A DNA stretch of 11,955 nt. Source: Caldilineaceae bacterium (GTDB lineage: Bacteria > Chloroflexota > Anaerolineae > Caldilineales > Caldilineaceae). Positions 6,986 through 11,955 of this stretch are shown piece by piece. Position 1 is the first letter of the stretch. Each line of letters starts with the position of its first letter. A program made the translations under genes and the position numbers. The DNA is taken from assembly GCA_015494005.1 (NCBI GenBank), contig WGCB01000002.1, forward strand, positions 1-11,955, given 5' to 3'. The notes below the pieces were generated by a model. That model did no database searches. It saw only the letters and a list, made by a program, of their open reading frames with translations, and was not told the DNA's origin.

Positions 6986-6993
6986 GGGCAGAA

Positions 6994-7000
6994 CTCCTTT
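6994..7000 (-). promoter_or_regulatory. coxB ribosome binding site (decides start at 6985)
   Basis: AAAGGAG on the minus strand, eight bases before the ATG at 6985. The alternative ATG at 7003 lies upstream of this element and has only a poor AGGA, so it is judged not to be the start. Confidence 0.75.
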
Positions 7001-7050
7001 CATGAAGAATGAATCCTAGCGACGAAGGCCGAGTTGGCGGAGACTCCTCG

Positions 7051-7404
7051 CTACACCAGGATGGTGGCCAGGAAATCCTCCACCGAGGCGGTTGAGACAG
7101 TCTCGTGCCGGTAGACCTGGATCGTCTGACATTGCAGGCTCACAGCAATGACTTTGAGCCCCGGGACGCTCAACAGCTGGCCCAGGATCTCTGGCAACAG
7201 GCGCCCGTCCGCCCAGGTGACCGTGTCGTCCTGATCGATGACCACCGCATCGACGACCTGGGCACAGGCAAGTTGCTTCGCTTCCTCCACGCTGTCCACC
7301 GTGGTCACCTGGGCCACATGGCTGACGATCCGGCGCAACCCGTTCCGAAACAGGCTGTTGGAGGACAAAAGGAGGACCCGGACCACGAGTCGCCTCGCTT
7401 CCAT
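7051..7404 (-). CDS. Stand-alone degenerate receiver-like protein
   Basis: A 117-residue protein with no other domain. It reads like the alpha/beta fold of a response-regulator receiver: VRVLLLSSNSLFRNGLRRIV (8-27) aligns by eye with VSVLVVDDHALFRRGVVELL of the response regulator at 7696-8340, and VDAVVIDQDD (51-60) and LKVIAVSLQ (83-91) match strands 3 and 4. The acidic pair is replaced by Ser14-Ser15, and no Lys is seen at the strand 5 position. Asp57 stands at the phospho-acceptor position and Ser89 at the Thr/Ser position. It probably cannot be phosphorylated in the normal way and may act as a protein-binding module. It is the first gene of the cox block, 65 bases before coxB. The start at 7404 has GAGG within GTGAGGG eight bases upstream. 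Family placement is an inference from pattern; the specific function is unknown. Confidence 0.6.
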   Translation of the reverse strand: MEARRLVVRVLLLSSNSLFRNGLRRIVSHVAQVTTVDSVEEAKQLACAQVVDAVVIDQDDTVTWADGRLLPEILGQLLSVPGLKVIAVSLQCQTIQVYRHETVSTASVEDFLATILV

Positions 7405-7599
7405 GCAAATGCCCTCACCAGGGCTGCGGACTATCGGACATGTCGAAAAGGTTGGATGGGACAGCCTGGCTCACGCCGTCGGCCCGGTTCGATCCGGTGT
7501 GTGGCTGGCAGACAGAGACGTGGCAGTTCTCCCCTGTCTGGCATGGGGAGGGCTGTTGACAGGATGGGGTTTGGAATCAGGATAGCGGAAAAGCGAGAG

Positions 7600-7656
7600 G
7601 AAAAGTATCGTCTGGAGGATGATACTGGGGATGAAAAGTGTCGTCCAAAAGGATGA
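7600..7656. repeat. Diverged direct repeat underlying the two hairpins
   Basis: GAAAAGTATCGTC...GGATGA (7600-7622) and GAAAAGTGTCGTC...GGATGA (7633-7656) are similar 23- and 24-base segments with different middles. Each forms the left part of one of the two hairpins, suggesting that the terminator arose by local duplication. Confidence 0.5.
7604..7626 (-). terminator. Intrinsic terminator hairpin of the kinase-regulator operon (distal)
   Basis: A 9-bp stem (7604-7612 with 7618-7626, one G-U pair) and a five-base loop. On the minus strand it is followed by TTTTCC, a short T-run, as expected of an intrinsic terminator. It lies about 70 bases after the response regulator stop. Confidence 0.65.
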
Positions 7657-7681
7657 GAGGTCTGTCATCCCTTTGGACGAC
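7640..7681 (-). terminator. Long hairpin after the response regulator (proximal)
   Basis: A 17-bp stem (7640-7656 with 7665-7681) with one mismatch and the 8-base loop GAGGTCTG, 15 bases after the regulator stop. On the minus strand it is followed by ACTTTTC, a weak T-run. With the hairpin at 7604-7626 it forms a double terminator. Confidence 0.7.
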
Positions 7682-7695
7682 GCTTCCCGTGGGAC

Positions 7696-8340
7696 TCAGG
7701 AGGAGAGAAGGCCCAGCTCCGCGGCCCGGGCCACGGCCTCGGTGCGGTTGCCGGCCTCCAGCTTCTCCAAGATGTGGCGCACATGGGTCTTGACCGTGCT
7801 CTCGGAGATCACCAGTGCGGCGGCGATCTCCGCGGTGGTGGCGCCCCGGGCCAGGGCGGCCAACACTTCCCGCTGCCGCCGACTCAGGGAGACTTGGGGC
7901 TCGCCGTGGACAGCCCGCACCGCGGCCTGCACCACCTGCCCGGTGATCTCCGGCGCCAGGATGGCCTGGCCCTGGGCCACCCGGCGAATGGCCTGGGCCA
8001 GCTCGTCCGGCTCCGTGTTTTTCAGCAGGTAGCCATCGGCCCCGGCTGCGAGCGCGGCCATCAGGTCCTCGCTGCGCTCCGAAATGGTGAGCATGAGCAC
8101 TCGACAGCCCATCTCCTTCAAGGGCGGAAGGGCCATGAAGCCTTGCCCCCCGGGCATGTGGACATCCATGAGCACCACCTGGGGCTGGTAACGGCGGGCC
8201 ATCACCAGGGCCTGGTGGATGTTCCCCGCCTCCCCCACCACGTGGAAGCGAGGCTCGTCTCGCAGCAGTTCCACCACGCCCCGGCGGAAGAGGGCGTGAT
8301 CGTCCACCACCAACACCGAAACAGGGCTCGATTCAGGCAT
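7696..8340 (-). CDS. NarL/LuxR-type response regulator
   Basis: Two-component transcription factor of 214 residues. The N-terminal receiver (about 7-123) has the full phosphorylation site: Asp13-Asp14, phospho-acceptor Asp59 (VVLMDVHMPG), Thr85 and Lys107 (GYLLKNTEPDE). The C-terminal LuxR/NarL helix-turn-helix (about 150-212) has LSRRQREVLAALARGATTAE and ISESTVKTHVRHILEKL. It should bind DNA as a dimer once phosphorylated by the kinase encoded just upstream; its start lies eight bases inside the kinase gene, so the two are translationally coupled. Two hairpins follow it. The cox block begins about 290 bases further on and is a plausible target, which is inference from position only. Confidence 0.95.
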   Translation of the reverse strand: MPESSPVSVLVVDDHALFRRGVVELLRDEPRFHVVGEAGNIHQALVMARRYQPQVVLMDVHMPGGQGFMALPPLKEMGCRVLMLTISERSEDLMAALAAGADGYLLKNTEPDELAQAIRRVAQGQAILAPEITGQVVQAAVRAVHGEPQVSLSRRQREVLAALARGATTAEIAAALVISESTVKTHVRHILEKLEAGNRTEAVARAAELGLLSS

Positions 8341-10285
8341 GGGTCTTGCTCTCCACAGGAACAGGCAAGCGCACGATCACCTGGGTGCCCTTGCCCGGGT
8401 GGCTGACGATCTGGAAGTCGCCGTCGATGAGCTCCGCCCGCTCCTGCATGATGCGCAGCCCATGGCGAGAGAGCAGGGGCACATCCTGGGGCTCGAAGCC
8501 CCGACCATTGTCCGAGATGCGGAGAGTCAACCAGGAATCCTCAAGCAGCCACTCGATCACAGCCCGGTCGGCCCCCGAATGCTTGCGCACGTTGCCCAAG
8601 GCTTCCTGGACGATGCGCAGGAGCTGGATGTGGATCTCCGCCGGCAGAGGAACATTGGGCGGCTCTGCAGCGATGATCTCCACCGAACTCAGGGCCCGGA
8701 AATCCTCCAGCAGGGGCAGGAGCCATCCCCGGATGGTGCCCTCCCCCGGTTGCAGGCGCAGCCCGTCGATGGCTTCCCGGGCGTCCACGTAGGCCGCGGA
8801 GATGAGAGAGCGGACCTGCTCCAGAGCGTCCTGGGCTCGTTCCACCTCCTGCTCTTGGAGCCACTTTCCGATCTGGGCTGTGCGCAGCTTGAGGTAGCCC
8901 AAGGTCTGGGCCAGGCCGTCGTGGATCTCCCGGGCCAGCCGGGCTCGCTCCGCCAGCGCGGCCTGATGCTCCACCCGAGCCGAGAGACGTTGGTTCTCCA
9001 CGATGAGGCCACTCTGCATGGCCACGGTCGCGGCCAGGCGGGCATGGCGGCGGGTGAAAGCGTGGCTCCGGGTGGACCAGAGGACCAGACAGCCCAGATG
9101 CTGGCCTTCGACACGCATCGGGGCCAGGAGCAGGGAGCGGAACTCCGGGAGAGCGTTCTCCTGGGCCACGTCGCCCAAGATCAGCGGACTCTGGACCGAA
9201 CGCATGCTGGTCACCAACCCTTCCAGCAGGGTCATTTCCTCCTGCACAGGCGCGCCGGCCTGGGCACAGGGGTAGATGCCGTCCTCCTTCCGATCCTCCA
9301 GGAAGATCCAGCCGCCATCCGCCTCCAGAGCGTTCACTGTGTCCACCAGCACCTCGGTCAACATGCTCTGCAAGCTGTCTCGCTGCTGCCACTGCTGCAG
9401 GCGATAGAGGGTGGTGAGCTCCCGGGCCCGCAGCCGACTGCTCTCCAGGGCCAGGGCCATCTCGTCCCCCATGGCCGTGAGGAGCGTCTCCTCCTCCTGG
9501 CTGAGCTGCTTCCCCGCCGGTAGATAGAGGTTGAGCATGCCGAGGGGACGCTGTCGCCGCACCAGGGGCAGGCAGTAGACCTGGGTGCGCATGCCGGTTT
9601 CCGTGATCTCCTGGTACAGGGGACAGCGAGCGGTGGAGCGACCGGCCTGGTAGCGGCGAATGCAGTTCCGGCACTGCTGGTAGGGCCCTTCTTCCTCCAT
9701 GAAGCGGTGAACCCAACTCTCCACCCACTTGGGCTCCAGCTCCCCATGGACCAAGATGCGCAGAGGATACCCCTGGTCGTCGAAGGGGACCAGGGAGGCG
9801 CCCAGGAGTGGCATGGCCTGTTGGGGGAGCTCCACGATGGCCCGGAGAAGTTCTTCCTCGTCCTCGGCTTCCACCAGGCGCCGGTTGATAGCCAGGAGGA
9901 CGGTCAGCTGCCGGTTCACCTGATCCAGTGCCTGGCCCGTGTCCATGAGGATCCGGTAGGCCCGGGCCGTCTCCTGCACACGATGGTAGAGGGTGGTGAG
10001 GACCCACCAGGCCAGGGCCGGCCCCACCAGGCCATAGAAGAGGAGCTGGCTGACGAAATGCTCCCACCGGGAAAGATGCTGGAGCCAGGTGTGTTCCAGC
10101 AGCTGGTGGATGGCTACCAGGACCAGGGCCACAAGAGGGGCCTGCCAACGCCAACGGTGGATGCGCTGGGCCAGCCGTTCGGTGGTGGATGGGTCCGGGC
10201 GGAGGCAGACCGCAGGTTCAGGCCGGGAACCAGAAGCGTTCGTCTCCGCGTCCGGAAAGGTTGGGTTGTTCGCGTGGGCGGTCAT
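8333..10285 (-). CDS. Membrane sensor histidine kinase with two GAF domains and a four-Cys motif
   Basis: NarX/NreB-like kinase of 650 residues. Two membrane helices (about 49-67 and 78-100) are followed by a short helical linker, a first GAF-like domain (about 135-280), a second (about 300-430), a HisKA_3 dimerisation domain with phospho-acceptor His455 (AREIHDGLAQTLGYLKLR, 451-468) and an HATPase_c domain (EALGNVRKHSG, N565; SDNGRGFEP, 591-599; HPGKGTQVIV, 629-638). The first GAF contains Cys205-x2-Cys208-x12-Cys221-x16-Cys238, which could bind an iron-sulfur cluster, zinc or heme, or act as a thiol switch; I cannot tell which. The ATG at 10285 is the first Met before the soluble part; no clear Shine-Dalgarno is visible there, and the frame stays open to 10543 but would then run into the peptidase gene. 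It partners the overlapping response regulator. Confidence 0.92.
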   Translation of the reverse strand: MTAHANNPTFPDAETNASGSRPEPAVCLRPDPSTTERLAQRIHRWRWQAPLVALVLVAIHQLLEHTWLQHLSRWEHFVSQLLFYGLVGPALAWWVLTTLYHRVQETARAYRILMDTGQALDQVNRQLTVLLAINRRLVEAEDEEELLRAIVELPQQAMPLLGASLVPFDDQGYPLRILVHGELEPKWVESWVHRFMEEEGPYQQCRNCIRRYQAGRSTARCPLYQEITETGMRTQVYCLPLVRRQRPLGMLNLYLPAGKQLSQEEETLLTAMGDEMALALESSRLRARELTTLYRLQQWQQRDSLQSMLTEVLVDTVNALEADGGWIFLEDRKEDGIYPCAQAGAPVQEEMTLLEGLVTSMRSVQSPLILGDVAQENALPEFRSLLLAPMRVEGQHLGCLVLWSTRSHAFTRRHARLAATVAMQSGLIVENQRLSARVEHQAALAERARLAREIHDGLAQTLGYLKLRTAQIGKWLQEQEVERAQDALEQVRSLISAAYVDAREAIDGLRLQPGEGTIRGWLLPLLEDFRALSSVEIIAAEPPNVPLPAEIHIQLLRIVQEALGNVRKHSGADRAVIEWLLEDSWLTLRISDNGRGFEPQDVPLLSRHGLRIMQERAELIDGDFQIVSHPGKGTQVIVRLPVPVESKTHA

Positions 10286-10392
10286 GGTGAGCGGAAATCG
10301 GCTTCGAGGCAGAGCGTTCCAGGACACGGGAGCCTTCCGGGCGTGAGCAGAAAGTTTCAGATCTGCCTTCCAAAACTTCCTGTGGAATCGAA

Positions 10393-10419
10393 GCTTACCA
10401 GGGTTGACGAATTTGTCAA
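10393..10419 (-). promoter_or_regulatory. Candidate promoter of the kinase-regulator operon
   Basis: On the minus strand a perfect TTGACA (-35) at 10419-10414 is followed after 16 bases by TAAGCT (10397-10392 region), which matches TATAAT at three of six positions. It lies about 110 bases before the kinase start. The -10 is poor, so this is tentative. Confidence 0.3.
10404..10419. promoter_or_regulatory. 16-bp near-perfect palindrome, candidate operator
   Basis: TTGACGAATTTGTCAA has arms TTGAC and GTCAA around a central AATT, with one mismatched pair (G/T). It is placed between divergent genes, as an operator would be, and overlaps the candidate kinase promoter. The binding protein is unknown; the neighbouring NarL-type regulator is one candidate. 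Confidence 0.45.
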
Positions 10420-10521
10420 ACGTCTGCAGACTGTTAGAGTAGCTTTTGCCAAATGGCCAGCTTGCCCCGCCAGGCCGAGGCGTTCCCCCTCTCCCGGCCC
10501 CACACACCACAGGAGGAGACC

Positions 10522-11577
10522 ATGCACTCACCCCAGGATCCATCCCAACACCCTGCCCTGCTCCTTTTCCAGAAGCTGCTGGCGCCCGCCCCCTCTGGCC
10601 GGGAAGCCGGCGTGGCGGACCCGGTGCGCCGACGCCTGGACGAGCTGGGCTATGCCCACGAGACGGACCCGGCCGGCAACGTGCTGGTGCGGCTGCCCGG
10701 CCAGGATCCCCAGGCGCCCCTCACCTGCTACGCGGCCCACATGGACGAGATCGGCATGGTGGTCACGGCCATCGAGGCGGATGGCTGCCTGCGGGTGGAT
10801 CGCTCCGGCGGCCTCTTCCCCTGGAAGCTGGGCGAGGGGCCGGTGACCATCCTGGGCGACCGGGAGGAGGTGGTGGGCGTCCTCTCCATGGGCTCCACCC
10901 ACACCGCCCGGGCCGGGGAGCGCAGCGTCACCTGGGAGGACGTGCGCATCCTCACCGGGCTCTCGCCGGACGCGCTGAAGGCCGCGGGGGTGCGCCCCGG
11001 CTCCACTGCCGTGCCGGTGCGGGAGAGGCGAGGACCTGTGCTCTTCGGCCCGGCCGAGGATCCCCTGGTGGCCGCCTGGACCTTCGACGACCGCATGGGA
11101 GTGGTGGCCTTGCTCCGCTTCCTGGAGCGGCTCCGGGACGAGGAACGCCAGCCCCAGAGCCCCACCCTGGTGGCCTTCACCGTCCACGAGGAGGGAGGCG
11201 GCCAGGGAGCCAAGATCCTGGCGGACCGGGAGCGCCCCACCGTCTTCATCGCGGTGGACGGCTGCCCCATTCCCCCGGGCGCGCCGCTACTCCTGGACGG
11301 GCGGCCAGGCATCTGGAGCAAGGATCGGCTGGGCCACTACGACCAGGGGCTGGTGCGGGATCTCATGGCCGCGGCGGAGCGGGCTGGCACGGCGCTGCAG
11401 CCGGTGGTCTACAGCGGCGCGGCCAGCGACGCCAGCCTGCTCTGGTACGCGGGCGGCGCGCACCGGGTGGCCTGCTTCGGCCACGTGCGGGAGAACAGCC
11501 ACGGCTACGAGGTGGCCCGGCTGGCCGTCTTCGACCACGTGGTGGACACCCTGGTAGCCTACGCGTGTCCGGGGTGA
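10522..11577 (+). CDS. M42-family metallopeptidase (glutamyl aminopeptidase/endoglucanase M family)
   Basis: Cytosolic dinuclear metallo-aminopeptidase of 351 residues, a usual length for M42 enzymes, which trim N-terminal residues from short peptides as large oligomers. Metal and catalytic positions seen: His73 in AAHMDEIGM (71-79), bridging Asp190 in TFDDRMGV (187-194), Glu223-Glu224 in VHEEGGGQGA (221-230; general base and ligand), Asp246 in AVDG (244-247) and His327 in NSHGYEV (325-331). SGAASDAS (298-305) corresponds to the SGTDA-like segment of the family. There is no signal peptide. The start at 10522 is chosen because AGGAGGAG lies at 10511-10518; an in-frame ATG at 10453 would add 23 residues lying upstream of this site. 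It is a single gene, divergent from the kinase. Substrate specificity cannot be read from sequence. Confidence 0.92.
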   Translation: MHSPQDPSQHPALLLFQKLLAPAPSGREAGVADPVRRRLDELGYAHETDPAGNVLVRLPGQDPQAPLTCYAAHMDEIGMVVTAIEADGCLRVDRSGGLFPWKLGEGPVTILGDREEVVGVLSMGSTHTARAGERSVTWEDVRILTGLSPDALKAAGVRPGSTAVPVRERRGPVLFGPAEDPLVAAWTFDDRMGVVALLRFLERLRDEERQPQSPTLVAFTVHEEGGGQGAKILADRERPTVFIAVDGCPIPPGAPLLLDGRPGIWSKDRLGHYDQGLVRDLMAAAERAGTALQPVVYSGAASDASLLWYAGGAHRVACFGHVRENSHGYEVARLAVFDHVVDTLVAYACPG

Positions 11578-11612
11578 AGGGGACAGAAAGGTCAGCCCTG
11601 GCGATTTTCCCC

Positions 11613-11688
11613 TCAACTGACCATAGTTTCTTCAACTGACCATGGTGTCCTCAACTGACCATGGTGTCCTCAACTAACCGTGGTTTCC
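11613..11688 (-). repeat. Four tandem 19-bp repeats overlapping the end of the URO-D-type gene
   Basis: Four adjoining copies at 11613-11631, 11632-11650, 11651-11669 and 11670-11688, with + strand unit TCAACTGACCATGGTGTCC. Copies 2 and 3 are identical; the outer two differ at a few positions. The rightmost copy codes for the last residues and the TGA stop of the minus-strand gene; the other three lie beyond it. Each copy carries a TGA on the minus strand. Copies 2 and 3 also hold the 8-base palindrome ACCATGGT. Confidence 0.9.
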
Positions 11689-11955
11689 TCCACGGCCTGG
11701 CGGGCCGCGGCCAGGTTGACGTCCGGCGTGGGGCCCTTGATCACGCAGTCCGGCGCCAGCATGAAGCCCTCCCGTCCGGCCTGCGCCAGGGCCGCGCGGA
11801 CCTCTGCCCGCACGTCCTCCAGGCGGCCGTGGAGGAGGGTCTCCAGGGAGAGGCCCCCGGCCAGGGCCCTGTCGGTCATGGCTCGAGCGTCGGCCAAGGA
11901 GATGTTGCTGTCCCCGGCCGCCCAGTTGATCACATCCACCGGGTAGTCCGCCACC
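11670..11955 (-). CDS. URO-D superfamily protein (uroporphyrinogen decarboxylase-like), C-terminal end only
   Basis: The last roughly 94 residues of a protein whose start lies beyond the right edge. The stretch has the C-terminal pattern of the uroporphyrinogen decarboxylase superfamily: YPVDVINWAAG, then ISLADARAMT...LAGGLSLETLLHG, and FMLAPDCVIKGPTPDVNLAAARQAVEE near the end, where the family has a glycine- or hydrophobic-start strand followed by a conserved P-x-x-N-L. The superfamily includes true HemE and cobalamin- or methyl-transferring relatives (MtaA, CmuA type). With only the tail visible I cannot choose between them. The ATG at 11954 is unlikely to be the true start, since the fold needs some 330 or more residues. 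Confidence 0.75.
   Translation of the reverse strand, partial: VADYPVDVINWAAGDSNISLADARAMTDRALAGGLSLETLLHGRLEDVRAEVRAALAQAGREGFMLAPDCVIKGPTPDVNLAAARQAVEETTVS

Larger units (their letters stand above)
7405..7695. other. Intergenic region upstream of the cox block
   Basis: About 290 bases without a gene. The 7604-7681 part holds the two hairpins ending the sensor-regulator operon. The rest must contain the cox block promoter, but I cannot point to a convincing -35/-10 pair on the minus strand. A small hairpin, GCCCT-CACC-AGGGC at 7411-7424, covers the region of the ribosome binding site of the receiver-like gene. The weak CAGACAG/CTGTCTG inverted repeat at 7509-7540 has an 18-base loop. Confidence 0.5.
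10286..10521. other. Divergent intergenic region between kinase and M42 peptidase genes
   Basis: About 236 bases without a gene. It holds the palindrome and the candidate kinase promoter around 10379-10419 and the peptidase ribosome binding site AGGAGGAG at 10511-10518. The segment 10300-10440 is less GC-rich than the genes. No RNA gene is recognised. Confidence 0.6.

Noticed and set aside
4331..7012. Very long open frame (893 codons) on the + strand opposite coxA and coxB
   Set aside because: It is rich in His, Asp, Glu, Gly and Gln in the way an antisense frame of a high-GC membrane-protein gene is. It has no fold-like pattern, and the opposite strand carries unmistakable oxidase motifs.
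7556..7584. TTGACA on the + strand at 7556-7561 with AGGATA 17 bases later, as a promoter
   Set aside because: No + strand gene follows for nearly 3 kb, and the -10 element is poor. The + strand region downstream is the antisense of the kinase-regulator operon.
10286..10543. Longer start for the kinase at 10543
   Set aside because: The added 86 residues have no domain pattern, cross the palindrome and candidate promoter, and overlap the start of the divergent peptidase gene.
11613..11688. CRISPR array
   Set aside because: The four 19-bp units directly adjoin, with no spacers, and one is part of a coding sequence.
1..11955. tRNA, rRNA or riboswitch genes and insertion sequences
   Set aside because: I read the intergenic stretches on both strands and saw no cloverleaf, no rRNA-like segment, no transposase gene and no terminal inverted repeats with target duplications. 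The recombinase at the left edge is the only mobility-linked gene.

Overview
The window is GC-rich bacterial chromosome with tight gene packing and strong AGGAGG-type ribosome binding sites. The gene set points to an aerobic, probably thermophilic or thermotolerant member of the Chloroflexota, perhaps Caldilinea- or Litorilinea-like. It comprises an A2-type cytochrome c oxidase operon without fused cytochrome c, a cupredoxin lipoprotein, a GAF-domain NarL-type sensor kinase, an M42 peptidase and a URO-D-type protein. The phylum is an inference from gene content and style, not something read directly.

Layout. On the left, + strand: the 3' part of a tyrosine recombinase (2-616, cut by the window edge) overlaps by ATGA a YaaA-family gene (613-1476). 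A hairpin at 1527-1560 separates these from the convergent minus-strand block. That block (7404 down to 1602) reads, in transcription order: a small degenerate receiver-domain protein; coxB (subunit II, CuA); coxA (subunit I); a 150-base gap; a small subunit IV; coxC (subunit III); a Met-rich cupredoxin lipoprotein; and ctaB (heme O synthase). Upstream, and ended by a double hairpin terminator at 7604-7681, lies a second minus-strand operon, a membrane-associated two-GAF histidine kinase (8333-10285) overlapping its NarL/LuxR-type response regulator (7696-8340). A divergent intergenic region with a near-perfect 16-bp palindrome (10404-10419) separates the kinase from an M42-family metallopeptidase (10522-11577, + strand). 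The right edge holds four 19-bp tandem repeats and the C-terminal end of a URO-D superfamily protein on the minus strand.

How it fits together. The cox block encodes the four subunits of a terminal oxidase, the first dedicated step of heme A synthesis and a copper protein that may either deliver electrons or help load copper. The sensor kinase has a four-cysteine arrangement in its first GAF domain, which suggests redox, oxygen or metal sensing. With its response regulator and the degenerate receiver at the head of the cox block, it is a plausible local control system for respiration. This link rests on adjacency only.

Most unusual points: the usual K-channel lysine of CoxA is replaced by valine, with a glutamate nine residues earlier in the same helix. 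CoxA also has an N-terminal extension that looks like two extra membrane helices. The same short Met/Asp/Glu motif, MEGMDM, occurs in both the cupredoxin and the CoxB tail. Short tandem duplications that copy the stop-codon region follow the ends of three genes (yaaA, coxA, the URO-D gene).
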